A stretch of DNA of 64,000 bases from JADFQT01 sp965216025 (GCA_965216025.1 CBDCEX010000017.1:558001-622000), one strand, 5' to 3'. Positions 1-8,764 are shown, counted from the stretch's first letter. The notes: a model not told the origin generated them from the sequence alone. A program made the numbers and translations.

Positions 1-725
1 AGCCGCTCCTCCGAATGAGTTTTCACCAATGCGATGATCTTCTCTATCTGGGGTTGAAGGACCTCTTCTACGTGGGGATCGGCTAACTCAAAGGCATCCA
101 AGGCTATCAGCAAATGGCGGGGTATTTCTGCGGAATTTTGGGGGCTCAAGAGCACGCCACCAACTCGTGCGAAGGTTTCCGGGTCGCGAGCAAACCAACC
201 GACGGTGTCGTAGCTGGCCGCTTGGGGCAACACGCCATCAAGAGGTATGCGGCCATGAGTCGGTCGAAGCCCATATAGACCGCAATAGCTGGCCGGCACT
301 CGGACCGAACCCCCGGTATCCGAACCCAAGGCAAAGTCGACCAATTCTCCCGCCACGGCCGAGGCTGAACCGCTGGACGATCCTCCTGGCACCCGCCCCG
401 GCGCCCTGGGATTGGTCGGAGTGCCATAGTGGACGTTCTCGCCAAAGATTCCCCGGGTTATCTCATCGGTGATGGTCTTGCCCACCATGGTTGCGCCCGC
501 ATCTACCAGCGCTTGTACCGCCCGAGCGGTTTGGCGGGCCGCTGTTTGAGTAGCCTTCCAATCCGGGTTGCCTCCTCCCGTCACGTGACCAGCGATGTCG
601 AAAATATCCTTGGCCGCGAAGGTCAAACCAGAAAGAGGACCGTCTGCGGACCCTTCCAGATAGGCCGAGCTGTCACGGCAAAAGGCGTTAAAAGGGTCTT
701 TCATCGAAGGTGTTGGGTTGGACAT
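1..725 (-). CDS. Amidase signature family hydrolase, 3' end beyond window
   Basis: The frame opens with ATG at 725 and stays open to the window edge (about 241 residues seen), so the C-terminus is missing. It has the amidase-signature catalytic set: a lysine in AAKD (about K39), the glycine/serine stretch GGSSSGS (114-120, with the cis-serine), and the nucleophile in GSDTGGSVRVP (about S140). Enzymes of this family hydrolyse C-N amide bonds in the cytoplasm. The start DSSAYL...GPLSGLTFAAKD resembles the shorter (about 400-residue) amidases related to plant indole-acetamide hydrolase AMI1, but the substrate cannot be read from sequence. No strong ribosome site is seen before the ATG. It is one of four amidase-signature genes in this window. 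Confidence 0.88.
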   Translation of the reverse strand, partial: MSNPTPSMKDPFNAFCRDSSAYLEGSADGPLSGLTFAAKDIFDIAGHVTGGGNPDWKATQTAARQTARAVQALVDAGATMVGKTITDEITRGIFGENVHYGTPTNPRAPGRVPGGSSSGSASAVAGELVDFALGSDTGGSVRVPASYCGLYGLRPTHGRIPLDGVLPQAASYDTVGWFARDPETFARVGGVLLSPQNSAEIPRHLLIALDAFELADPHVEEVLQPQIEKIIALVKTHSEER

Positions 726-988
726 GATTTGGCCGTCTCGCCCTCCAGCCGTAGAGCCACCCTCTGCCTGTCCGCATTCTGCTTTACTCTAGGTGGCGCC
801 GACCCTCGCTACAAATCCGTTCGGGCTGGATTGGGGGATTTTATCCATTGGGCGAACCGCTGTCCACTTGGATCAGCTTTGCTTGAACTCGGCTCAAGCC
901 TCTACTTTAATAGGTCTATGGTGGATGCCCAATCGGCGGATAGCATGGAGGAAATAAGTAGGTATCCCACGAATTTTCAATCTTAACT

Positions 989-2050
989 CTATCCAGCCAA
1001 TCTGGTGATAAGCACCCACATCGGCACCGCGCCGACGGCGTAGGTCTCGAGCTGGGTCAGCCTGCCCGAATGCTGATCAATACTGAAACCGACCAGGTTG
1101 CCGGTCTCCAGGCCTGCGGCGTACAGGAAATGTCCGGTCGGATCCAGGCTGAAGGCTCGCGGGACCGCCTCGACCTCGGTCCAGCCCGTGGGGGTTAGCG
1201 CGCCAGTTATCCCATCGACGGCAAAGGAGGCGATGCTATTATGGCCTCGGTTCGAGGTGTATAGATAGCTGCCAGAAGGATGAATTTGAATCTGCGAGCA
1301 CGGGATGGGTTCCGTAAATCCCTCGGGTAACGTCGTCACGGTCTGACCGGCCGTAAGGGTACCGGTCGAGGGGTCGAGCGCATATACCGTTACACTGCAT
1401 CCCTGCTCGTTGCAGACATACACTAGGTCCTTATTGGGGTGGAAGCAGAAGTGGCGTGGTCCGTCTAGCGCCTCCGGGCTGATTCTAGGAGGGTCGTTCG
1501 CCGTAAGATGACCAGTGGCCGCATCGAACTTGAATTGGAAAATGACATTAATCGCCCCCTGCCTTTCCGGTGGCAGGTTCGCGAGACCACCCGATCCAGC
1601 CGCGATATGGGGCAGGAAAGCGTATCGGTTTGACGGGTCTGTCTGAAAGCAGTGTGCCCCGGAGTTGGTAGCCAGCCACTCAATCACTGGCCCGCCGACT
1701 GCGCCGGTTTCGTTAATGGGATGAACCGCACAATGGCCGGCCTGGTAATAGGCGGAGAGCAAGTATCGACCGGTCCGGTCAGTCGACAGGTAGCACGGCT
1801 CCCCCTCCAATTCCACGCTTCCGGTCAGGTTTAGCTCTCCGGTCGACTGATCGATCCCAAAGCTCGACAGGCGATAGTCGCGCCGCTGTCCGGCGTAAAG
1901 CACCGTACGGGTGGGATCGATCGCCAGGGGCGCCGGTCCACCAGCGACCTCTACGGCACCCTGAGGCTCGAGGCTGCCAGTCTCAGGGTTCATCAAGAAT
2001 CTAGCGATTTGGTCATCGCCCTAGAGGGACACGTACATGTGGAACGCCAT
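989..2050 (-). pseudogene. Lactonase-family beta-propeller (6-phosphogluconolactonase-like) with in-frame TAG near the N-terminus
   Basis: A start at ATG 2050 is preceded by a good ribosome site (GGGAGG about 9 nt upstream) and reads MAFHMYVSL, then TAG at 2021-2023, then GDDQIARFLMNPETG and on in the same frame to 989. The intact paralogue at 35781-36803 begins MPYYMYVALQEDDKISVF, so the stop sits exactly where that gene has glutamine (CAA); one C-to-T change of a CAG would explain it. The body shows repeated propeller blades (IHPSGSYLYTSNRGHNSIA, SLDPTGHFLYAAG) typical of the seven-bladed lactonase family. A shortened product could start at TTG 1996 or ATG 1993 (about 335 residues) but would lack the first blade strand and has no ribosome site. 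I call it a recent pseudogene; readthrough or a late start remain possible. Confidence 0.75.
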
Positions 2051-2356
2051 GAAGGCAGCCTCCCTTTTAGAACTCTAGCTGTAGAAGCTCGATACCGAAG
2101 GTAGGGTGGCAGCTTCGTGCGAAGGTGCCAATTGTATGAAGTATGGTAGCTGTAGATCGCCTTTCCGAGCCCCATCTACCACTTGGCTAGCCCTAATATA
2201 GGTTGAGAGGATGGACCAGTCAAGGAGCTACGGAGAGTCACTGTGTCCCCCCTCTACCAGGATGCGGTACACTGTCACCGACGGCGTCCATGACGTCAAG
2301 TAGTGGCTGGCACACCGCCGATGCGCCCCCACTGCAACAACAGCCGGGCGGCTCCT

Positions 2357-2384
2357 TTGATAACCACCCACCCAAAGCTATAAT
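2357..2384 (+). promoter_or_regulatory. Sigma70-like promoter of the 2423 dehydrogenase
   Basis: TTGATA at 2357-2362 (5 of 6 to TTGACA) and a perfect TATAAT at 2379-2384 are separated by 16 bp. They lie about 40 bp before the dehydrogenase start. The rest of 2051-2356 shows no convincing gene. Confidence 0.6.
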
Positions 2385-2422
2385 GCAGCTATCCCACCCA
2401 TGGAATTCAGGAGGCCAATTAT

Positions 2423-3388
2423 ATGGCGACGTCGAAGGTGGCGTTTTTCAGCCCTCCCGGTCAAAGGGCCGATTACATGGTTGAGCAAGCCCCGGAGGAC
2501 ATAGAGATAGTCCTGGTGGACCCAGCCCTGTCCGACGACGAGAAGGCGTCCATGTGCCGGGATGTGGATGCGATAATCTCCATGGATGTGTCGCTGGACG
2601 TGCTCAGGCGGTCGCTCAACGTTAAGCTGATCCAGACATTGAGCGCCGGCTACGATCGGCTGGACCTGGCGGCCATCCTGGAGATGGGCATCCCGGTGGC
2701 CAACAACGGTGGAGCCAACGCCATCGCCGTTTCCGAGCACACCATCGCCATGATGATCAGCCTCAGCGGGAGGCTTTGGCACCAGTACGACTTTACGATG
2801 AAACAGCGGGTGTGGAAGGGGGGTATGGACCGGTACAGAGTCGTGGAGATAACCGACAAGACGGTCGGCATCGTTGGACTGGGCCGCATCGGCAAACAGG
2901 TGGCCAAGCGGCTTAAAGGGTTCGACACCAAGACCATCTACTACGACGTCATCGATATACCCCAGGATGTCCAGCAAGACTTGAACGTCACGCCGGTGTC
3001 TTTCGAGGAAGTGCTCCGGGAGTCGGACATCATCTCATTGCACGTGCCCTTGACCCGCCGGACCCGGGGCATGATCTCCGACCGGGAGCTGGAAATGATG
3101 AAACCCACAGCCTTCCTGGTCAACTGCTGCCGCGGTCCGGTGGTTGACGAGCAAGCGCTGCACCGGGCCTTGAGCCAGGGTACGATTGCGGCGGCCGGAC
3201 TGGACGTGTTGGAGGAGGAGCCCACCCCGGCCGACAATCCTTTGTTCGACCTGGACAACGTGGTCATAACCCCCCACATGGCCGGCCCCGGGGAAGAGTC
3301 GACCCAGCGGGCAGTGGCCTTCGCTTACTACAACATCGGGCGGGTGCTGTCCGGGGAAACCGCCGAATCACTGGTCACGCCGGAGTAG
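2423..3388 (+). CDS. D-isomer-specific 2-hydroxyacid dehydrogenase (NAD-dependent)
   Basis: This 321-residue protein of normal family length interconverts 2-keto acids and D-2-hydroxy acids using NAD(H). The Rossmann motif GLGRIG lies at 152-157. The family's catalytic trio is present: Arg237 in NCCRGPVVDE, Glu266 in DVLEEEP and His285 in ITPHMAG. The start ATG 2423 follows AGGAGG at 2409-2414. It has its own promoter and no co-directional partner, because the IS630 copy begins 85 bp downstream. The phosphoglycerate/glyoxylate branch is most similar by motif, but the substrate is not determinable. A second member at 24282 is frameshifted. Confidence 0.9.
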   Translation: MATSKVAFFSPPGQRADYMVEQAPEDIEIVLVDPALSDDEKASMCRDVDAIISMDVSLDVLRRSLNVKLIQTLSAGYDRLDLAAILEMGIPVANNGGANAIAVSEHTIAMMISLSGRLWHQYDFTMKQRVWKGGMDRYRVVEITDKTVGIVGLGRIGKQVAKRLKGFDTKTIYYDVIDIPQDVQQDLNVTPVSFEEVLRESDIISLHVPLTRRTRGMISDRELEMMKPTAFLVNCCRGPVVDEQALHRALSQGTIAAAGLDVLEEEPTPADNPLFDLDNVVITPHMAGPGEESTQRAVAFAYYNIGRVLSGETAESLVTPE

Positions 3389-3473
3389 CAATGGGTTGAT
3401 CCCCTTTTCCCCCTTCAAGGTCTTGAAAACACTACGCTTACGGGGGAATGGCGTGATCGTCGTTTTTTAACTA

Positions 3474-4709
3474 AACCAAAGCTAAGGTGAAACCTACATA
3501 AAGCGAACCCGAAGAGGAGTTGCGATATTCTGTAAAAGAAGTCGAGTGGCGGTGGTGGAAGGGATGAAGGAAATAGTGCAACTCATGGAAGAGTGGCAAC
3601 TCAATGTAGGTGACTTACGGGAAAGGATGTATCGAGCGCCAACACCTCGAGAGCGAGAGCGATGGCACGGGCTATGGTTGTTGGCCCAAGGGTGGTCGGC
3701 TATCCAGGTGGCTGAGGCTTTGGACAGAGAGCCTCATACCATTGGAAACTGGCTGGCCAACTTTCGCCGAGGCGGGGCCCAAGGTTTGGTCTTTGAACAG
3801 ACTGGGGGTCCCCCCCCGTCTTGAACTGGGGTCAACAGAACCAACTGAAGTCTGCGGTGCAAAATCCGCCTGGAGAGGCGGGAGTTGAATTGTCCAACTG
3901 GAACTGGAAAGTAGTGAGGCAATTTCTCAAGCAGAGCTTTGACCTGGGGCTGAGTCGAAGCAGTTGCTTGAACTACCTCCATCGGTTGGGCTTCGTGCTG
4001 AAGCGACCCAAGAAACGCCTCCTGAAAGCCAAGGATGAAGCGCGGAAAGCCTTCGTCCTCCAGTACAGCCAAATCGAGAGGAGGCCCAAGAGAGTGGGGC
4101 CAAAATCTTCTTCGTAGACGAAGCCCACTTTCGGGCCGATGCCGATCTGAGGGGGAAATGGGTGCTCAAGGGCTCAAGGGAGAGCCGGCGCTGGTGGACT
4201 CTACCAGTCCCCGGTGGGGAGAGAAGGCCTGCTACTACTCGGGAGTTTGCTTGGAGGCTGGGGAGGTGGAAGCCATGGAAATAGCCGGCAACAGCAATGC
4301 CGAGACCTCCACCGCCTTTTTACGGCAGCTAAGAGAAAAACATCCTGGACCTCTGGTAGTGATTTGGGACAATGGGCCAGCCCACCGAGGAGCAGCGATT
4401 CGCAGCTATTTGACCACCCCTGACTTGCAGCTGAGGCTGGTGGCCTTACCGGCCTACAGCCCAGACTTCAATGCCGACGAAGCCGTCTGGGACTGGGCCA
4501 GGGAAGAGGTCACGGCCAACGAATGCCTGGGAACAAAAGCCCAAGTCCAAGAGAAGATGAATGCATTCTTCGGCGGACTAGCTCACCGTAAGGATGAAGT
4601 GAAACATCGCTGCCGAACCCTGTTACAAGCTCGAGCCGATGCATTGATTTTTACACCTTCCCTACCTTTGCCATCGCTGCAAAATGTAGTTCCCACCTTG
4701 GCTTTGGTT
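3474..4709 (+). mobile_element. IS630-family insertion sequence, copy 1 (defective)
   Basis: The ends are imperfect inverted repeats: AACCAAAGCTAAGGTG on the left, and the right end reads AACCAAAGCCAAGGTG in reverse complement. A TA dinucleotide flanks both sides (3472-3473 and 4710-4711), the IS630/Tc1 target duplication. Length is 1236 bp against 1235 bp for copy 2 at 62059-63293. The transposase is broken here: one base is missing near 4074 (AAATCGAG versus AAATCCGAG) and CTCAAGGG is duplicated near 4170 (+8 bp). Confidence 0.92.
3546..3824 (+). CDS. IS630 transposase ORF A (helix-turn-helix part), copy 1
   Basis: This 92-residue product starts at GTG 3546. It holds the DNA-binding half of the transposase; RERERWHGLWLLAQGWS followed by QVAEAL and HTIGNWL is a typical HTH layout. 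It ends in a run of eight C (3810-3817), after which TGA overlaps the TTG of ORF B as TTGA. ORF B lies in the -1 frame, so a -1 slip on the C run would give an A-B fusion. Confidence 0.8.
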   Translation: MAVVEGMKEIVQLMEEWQLNVGDLRERMYRAPTPRERERWHGLWLLAQGWSAIQVAEALDREPHTIGNWLANFRRGGAQGLVFEQTGGPPPS

Positions 4710-4712
4710 TAG
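3821..4712 (+). pseudogene. IS630 transposase ORF B (DDE part), copy 1, twice frameshifted
   Basis: Compared with the 305-residue ORF B of copy 2, this frame runs normally to about 4074, loses one base, then gains an 8-bp duplication near 4170. The reading is therefore split and cannot give a full DDE domain. The C-terminal catalytic blocks (VVIWDNGPAHRG and LPAYSPDFNADEAVW) survive in another frame. Its stop, TAG at 4710-4712, is made of the duplicated target TA plus the next host base, so the element does not encode its own stop. Confidence 0.88.
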
Positions 4713-4943
4713 GTGGAGGTAAAGCGACAGCGATCCGGAATCCAGTGCCCCGCCTAACACCCTTCGCGCTGCTTGTCCCATGGGTACAATGTGTTTTTCT
4801 CGGGAGGGACTAATGCCCCTCTTGCTCAAGGTATTTTGCAAGAATCGAGCGGCGTCGTCGGAATCAGGTCCTGGCTTTGGCTGCTTACGGAAGAATGTGT
4901 TCTCCGAACAGTCTTATCTGTTCCGCCGGATGCAATACCGGTC

Positions 4944-6512
4944 TTAGCCAGATCGAGATTGGACGCCGATGATCTTGTCCCAGTCGGTCGACTGCTGGTA
5001 GGCGTAGGCGATCCTCATGAGGAGCGGGTCGTCGAAGAAGCGGCCGACGAGTTGCATGCTGACTGGTAGACCAGCTGACGATTTGCCCACAGGAAGGGCG
5101 AGGGCTGGATGCCCGGTGTAGTTGAAGGGCTGTGTGTTGCGGGAGCCGGCAGAGTTGGTTGTCGCCAGGTTCTCCTCCACAGCCTCAAGGTAGCTACCCG
5201 GGGTGTAGTTCTTGGGCGCCGTCATGATGCAGGTGGGCATCACGAGCACGTCGACGTTAGCCAGTACGGCGTCATAGGCTTGGATGTAGGTGGGACGCAC
5301 ATTCTGGGCCTTGGCGTACACCCGGCCGTGGTAGTTGCGGCGGCTCAACTCGGCGGCGATGAGCGACAACTTGCTGCGTGGCGCAAGCACGTCGGCCTGA
5401 GAGGCCCACAGCTTGTTAATGGCAGCGATGACGGAGGCTGGGTAGTAGGTCCTGGCGAAGGCGCCGAAGAACCCAGTTTTGAAAATGGCAAGGGCGCCCT
5501 CGCCCGTGAGCGCTGCCTGAGCCGCGCGGATGGTGTGATGCTGCGGGATGGACACCTGGGATACGTCGGCACCTGCCTCTGCGAGGACGTTGACCGCCGC
5601 CAAAACCAGGTCGCGCACCTCGACCTCCGCATCGTCGAAGCCCTCCTGGAGCACGCCGATCCGCAGCCCGGACACACCGTCGGCCAGCCCGCCGAGCACG
5701 TCCATGCTGGCGGGGACGTCTCTCGTCTGGCGGGGATCGTAAGGGTCGTAACCCGCCGTGGCCTGGAGCGTAGCTGCCGCATCCTCCACGGTACGGGTCA
5801 ACGGACCCGTGTAGTCGATGCTCTGGTCCGAGCCGAAGCTAATGCCGAAATGCGACAGCAATCCGAACGTGGGCTTGTGTCCTACGATGCCGGAGAAAGC
5901 CGCCGGGATACGGATGGAGCCGCCCTGATCGCCGCCGAAGGAGATGTCCACCTCGCCGGCGGCCACGGCCGCGGCGGAGCCCGAGGACGAACCGCCGGTC
6001 ACGTGGTCCTGGTTGTGGGGGTTGAGGGGCCGGCCGTAGTCGCCGATGGCGCCGCCGGTGCCGAAGCCTCCACTCAGACCGTTCATGACGTTTTTGCCGA
6101 TGATCGTGCCCCCCTCCCTCAGTACCCGGGTGACGACAGTTGCGTCAAAGTCGGGGATGAAGCCTTCGAGGGCGAAGGAGCCGAAGCTCATGGGTATGCC
6201 CGCCACAGCGACGTGGTCTTTGTAACTGACGGTCTTACCGGCAAGCAAACCTTCGGCCGCCCCTTCGATTCGACACTTCCACATCCAGGCGTTGAGCGGG
6301 TCTTCTTCCGCGCCCGGCCGGTACCCGGGCTCGCGGGCGGTGGAGAACATCGGAGGTTTGGGCTCCTCCAACCTAGCTTGCACGAAGGTGTCCAACTGTC
6401 CCAGCTGTTCCACTAGGTACTTCTGGTACATGACAGCCTCATCGGCACCCAGGTGGATCCCCAGTTCCTTGGCCACGGCCACCACTTCATCGACGTCGGG
6501 TACTGAGTACAT
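4944..6512 (-). CDS. Amidase (nitrile-pathway type, about 520 aa)
   Basis: This is a complete 522-residue amidase-signature enzyme. The catalytic lysine is K98 (SYKDHVAVAGIPM), the serine stretch GGSSSGS is at 173-179, and the nucleophile is S199 in GGDQGGSIRIPAAF. The N-terminal helical region of about 90 residues, DPLNAW, FDATVVTRVL and GGDQGGSIRIPAAF...GHKPTFGL closely follow the layout of the well-studied Rhodococcus enantioselective amidases that work after nitrile hydratase (recall, not a search). No nitrile hydratase genes are visible nearby. The start ATG 6512 has GAGAGGAG about 5 nt upstream. It is convergent with the IS630 copy and monocistronic. Likely reaction: amide to carboxylate plus ammonia. 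Confidence 0.92.
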   Translation of the reverse strand: MYSVPDVDEVVAVAKELGIHLGADEAVMYQKYLVEQLGQLDTFVQARLEEPKPPMFSTAREPGYRPGAEEDPLNAWMWKCRIEGAAEGLLAGKTVSYKDHVAVAGIPMSFGSFALEGFIPDFDATVVTRVLREGGTIIGKNVMNGLSGGFGTGGAIGDYGRPLNPHNQDHVTGGSSSGSAAAVAAGEVDISFGGDQGGSIRIPAAFSGIVGHKPTFGLLSHFGISFGSDQSIDYTGPLTRTVEDAAATLQATAGYDPYDPRQTRDVPASMDVLGGLADGVSGLRIGVLQEGFDDAEVEVRDLVLAAVNVLAEAGADVSQVSIPQHHTIRAAQAALTGEGALAIFKTGFFGAFARTYYPASVIAAINKLWASQADVLAPRSKLSLIAAELSRRNYHGRVYAKAQNVRPTYIQAYDAVLANVDVLVMPTCIMTAPKNYTPGSYLEAVEENLATTNSAGSRNTQPFNYTGHPALALPVGKSSAGLPVSMQLVGRFFDDPLLMRIAYAYQQSTDWDKIIGVQSRSG

Positions 6513-6663
6513 GCGGCTCCTCTCTCCAAATTGTAGACTAGCGGCAGGTTTTAAGGTGTATTCCTATTCCACTCCTCAAACCTCTCCTTGGTTTTGATTG
6601 GGCGCTTCCTACCCCAGGGCGGTGATAGTAGCAAGAAACTAGCTACTGTGGCAAACCGCTGGC

Positions 6664-6718
6664 TCCCCGGACGGGACTCGACCTTCACAACCCTCGGTTG
6701 ACCAACAGCGGAGGTGGG
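6664..6718 (-). other. Possible tRNA relic
   Basis: On the minus strand a D-loop-like TTGGTCAACC is followed after a short interval by GGTCGAGTCCCGTC and an end in GGGGAGCCA, resembling the T-arm and 3' end of a tRNA. The span is only about 55 nt and the anticodon arm is not intact. I regard it as a relic at best. Otherwise 6513-6892 shows nothing recognisable. Confidence 0.2.
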
Positions 6719-6892
6719 GCCAGTTCATTATTTTGTCCATCCAGGCCCAGTGCAGGTCGTCCAAGGCCAACATTAAGGGTTGAGCCTGGGCGGCGACTAA
6801 GGGAAAATCCTCCTAACTGACGTATCTAACATAGTCGCCCTTCATTTACGAAATTCATCGATGGTACTGCGGAATCACTTTTCAAAAAGGGG

Positions 6893-6921
6893 TTGACAAC
6901 ATGGAAAACGTCGTATATTCT
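6893..6921 (+). promoter_or_regulatory. Promoter of candidate ncRNA
   Basis: A perfect TTGACA lies at 6893-6898. With 17-bp spacing there is TATTCT at 6916-6921; with 15 bp, TATATT at 6914-6919. No ribosome site plus ORF follows, only structured sequence ending in a strong terminator. Confidence 0.6.
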
Positions 6922-6927
6922 TTCTCG

Positions 6928-7178
6928 TTAAAGGGCGCCGGGCTAAATCCCAATTAGCGCCCGAAGCCAGCTAATAGAGCGTATGAAACATTCAAGCGGA
7001 AATACAATAAAGAAATGGTCGAGCCAGCCCGATAGGCTGGACCTCGTCATGTTCTCTGCAACCCCACCGAATTATGGTCATCAAGAAACCCTCGGTTGGT
7101 TGTTCAGGTGCGCCAAGGCATAAGGGTCAAGACCTCAAGTCTTTATCAGAGCCCTGGCGTCGAGCCAGGGCTCTTTTT
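6928..7178 (+). ncRNA. Candidate structured ncRNA between a promoter and an intrinsic terminator
   Basis: The expected transcript begins near 6928. It shows an opening hairpin GGGCGC/GCGCCC (6933-6938 with 6957-6962), a hairpin CCAGCC-CGATA-GGCTGG near 7024-7040, and ends in the terminator at 7148-7178. No credible ORF is present. The last part (GACCTCAAGTCTTTATC before the terminator) recurs at the second terminator 390 bp downstream. I could not match it to RNase P, tmRNA, SRP or 6S RNA by their conserved motifs. It could be a leader or regulatory RNA of unknown family. Confidence 0.4.
7148..7178 (+). terminator. Rho-independent terminator 1
   Basis: A perfect 11-bp stem (AGAGCCCTGGC with GCCAGGGCTCT) has a 5-nt loop GTCGA and is followed by a T run. 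Confidence 0.9.
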
Positions 7179-7547
7179 CGTCAGCGAGTATCTAGCAGCA
7201 GTAGGAGAGCAGGCGTACTTCGCTTGCAGGTCGTGACCGCCTCTTCGTGGTCCTCTGCCAAGCGGGAAATCTATTCGGGTCAATAGAGGCAAATTGGCGG
7301 GCAAGGAATCTATCAAGGATACAAGAGGCAGATTAGCCCAGACATCGAGCAGGGAAATTAAGGGATTATGGATCTAGCAAATCATCTCGGACAAAAAAAT
7401 CGAATACATCAGGTGGAGAGACTGGATATGACCATGCGCAACGCATCAATTTGGGATACGGGCTGGTATACCAGTAATCAAGGTGGGATCGGTAGTTTCG
7501 GAGAGCAGGCCAGCGAGTAGGGATCAGAGACCGCAAGTCTTTATGGA

Positions 7548-7580
7548 GCCCTGGGCGCTGAGCAGTCCAGGGCATTTTTT
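7548..7580 (+). terminator. Rho-independent terminator 2, group II intron target
   Basis: The stem GCCCTGG/CCAGGGC (7548-7554 with 7567-7573) is followed by ATTTTTT. It is preceded by GACCGCAAGTCTTTATG, nearly the same as before terminator 1. The group II intron begins two bases after the T run. The 7180-7540 interval upstream has no recognisable gene; it may be a second, diverged copy of the ncRNA unit. Confidence 0.8.
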
Positions 7581-7581
7581 G

Positions 7582-8267
7582 GTGTGCCAGGCATGTTGTG
7601 CATCTTGGAGGTGAAAGTCCTCTGCGGGCCGTGATGACCGGAACCGCTAGCCTAAGCAAGGGTGTCCACCGTGAGGTGGAATCTGAAGGAAGCTGATGGC
7701 AAAACTCGGACCCGACGAACAGGAATCGGATAGAAGGCCGGCGCAGTGGGGTAACCCGGCCATGGACGGGGAGGCCCGGTAGTCATCCGGACATGTGCGT
7801 TGGTAAATCCGGCGGGGACCGAGGGAAGGATGCATAGCTTACCCTGGGAGATCTCTGGGGCTGTCCCGATGGAATCGGGACTACCGCACCGGCAACGGTG
7901 GGGGAAGGCTCCGGAGAAGTCAGCCGAGGCCATAGTAGTCCTTCCCGCACGGGAAGGATGAAGGGCCGAATCCTCTACTGCAAGGAGCCAGTCAAGAGGA
8001 CTCGATGGGCGTAGAGCGGCAGCCAGGCACGGCCTAACAACTCTCCCTTCTTGAATGGAGGAAGGAGACCGTGCGCCCCGGCGTCCCTGGTGAAGGCGGA
8101 ACCGGAACTGGGGTGAGCGAGGAGCAGCCAGCGACCACGGTGTCTGAACGGAAACGAGCCTTGACGGGTGGTAGCACCTGTTGAAACAGTAGAGGAAACC
8201 GCCGGATACGCTGAATACGTCCGGTGGTGTGGGAGGACGGGGGCCACGAGGCCCCCTCCTACCCGAT
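7582..8267 (+). mobile_element. ORF-less group II intron (probably class IIC)
   Basis: The 5' end GTGTGCCAGGCATG at 7582 matches the group II consensus. It is followed by the characteristic domain I sequence GGAGGTGAAAGTCC, GCTAGCCTAAGCAAGGG and GTGAGGTGGAATCTGAAGG. Near the 3' end a domain V-like hairpin CCGCCGGATACGC/GTCCGGTGGTGTG (about 8198-8230, with a CGC triad) precedes a domain VI-like stem (GGGGGCC...GGCCCCC), ending in CTACCCGAT at 8267. The span is only 686 bp, with no reverse transcriptase reading frame in domain IV. The position right after an intrinsic terminator is the known target preference of class C introns. It could be mobilised only in trans, or be a decaying copy. Confidence 0.78.
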
Positions 8268-8315
8268 TGGGGCTGGAGTTACATTGGGAAACGAACAAAA
8301 TGGAAATAATCCATT

Positions 8316-8390
8316 GGCTGGCAGAGGGTACAGGCTAACTAGCCGCTATAGAAACACCGCTCCCCAACCCTCCTCCGCCCTCTGCCAGCC
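8316..8390 (+). other. Long-range hairpin between intron and tRNA array
   Basis: GGCTGGCAGAGGG at 8316-8328 is perfectly complementary to CCCTCTGCCAGCC at 8378-8390, with a 49-nt loop. No T run or ORF is associated. It could be a structured RNA or part of the intron's 3' exon. The remaining bases to 8526 show nothing recognisable. Confidence 0.45.
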
Positions 8391-8526
8391 GGGGGCCAGA
8401 AGGTAGGCAATCCAATGCGGAGGAGCAATTGGAGAAATTTCAACAAGCAAATGGTTATGAAACCGCGAACCTTTGGCTGCCGCCAGGAAGGATCAAATAA
8501 TTCCGGTTCTGACGGGAAATAAAGAA

Positions 8527-8603
8527 TCGGGGTGTGGCCCAGGGGCCGGAGCGGCAGGCCGTTAACCTGCGGGTCGTGGGTTCGACTCCTACCCTGACCT
8601 CCA
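8527..8603 (+). tRNA. tRNA-Asn(GTT)-like, acceptor stem defective
   Basis: The anticodon arm is perfect (GCAGG-CCGTTAA-CCTGC, anticodon GTT). The T-arm (GTGGG-TTCGACT-CCTAC) and an encoded CCA at 8601-8603 are present. The 5' acceptor TCGGGGT would pair with ACCCTGA, but that segment overlaps the T-stem by two bases, so the canonical register cannot form. This is consistent with a 2-nt deletion. Probably a pseudo-tRNA or an unusual tRNA. Confidence 0.6.
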
Positions 8604-8605
8604 AT

Positions 8606-8688
8606 ACCAGAGTGACGGAACGGGTAGACGTAGCGGGTTTAAACCCCGTGGCTTAGGCGTGGAGGTTCGAATCCTCCCTCTGGTACCA
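8606..8688 (+). tRNA. tRNA-Leu(TAA)
   Basis: The acceptor ACCAGAG/CTCTGGT is perfect. The anticodon loop TTTAAAC gives TAA, and there is a long class II variable arm. The T-arm is GGAGG-TTCGAAT-CCTCC, with A73 and an encoded CCA. Only 2 nt separate it from the preceding tRNA. Confidence 0.92.
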
Positions 8689-8690
8689 AC

Positions 8691-8763
8691 GACGACGTGA
8701 CCGAGCGGTTAGGTGGAGGGCTGCACCCCTTTTAGGACGGTTCGACTCCGTCCGTTGTCTCCA
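8691..8763 (+). tRNA. tRNA-Cys(GCA)
   Basis: The acceptor is GACGACG/CGTTGTC with one G-U pair. The D-arm is ACC-GAGCGGTTA-GGT, the loop CTGCACC gives GCA, the T-arm is GACGG-TTCGACT-CCGTC, and T73-CCA is encoded. The anticodon stem has G-U pairs. It is 2 nt after tRNA-Leu. Confidence 0.9.
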
Positions 8764-8764
8764 T

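Noticed and set aside
5109..6416. Long plus-strand open frame of 435 codons opposite the amidase at 4944-6512
   Set aside because: It is antisense to a clearly conserved enzyme, and its composition (Val/Gly/Arg/His-rich) is that of a mirrored GC-rich gene.
7600..7640. RNase P RNA suggested by GGAGGTGAAAGTCC
   Set aside because: The rest of the RNase P core is absent, and the flanking sequence matches group II intron domain I.
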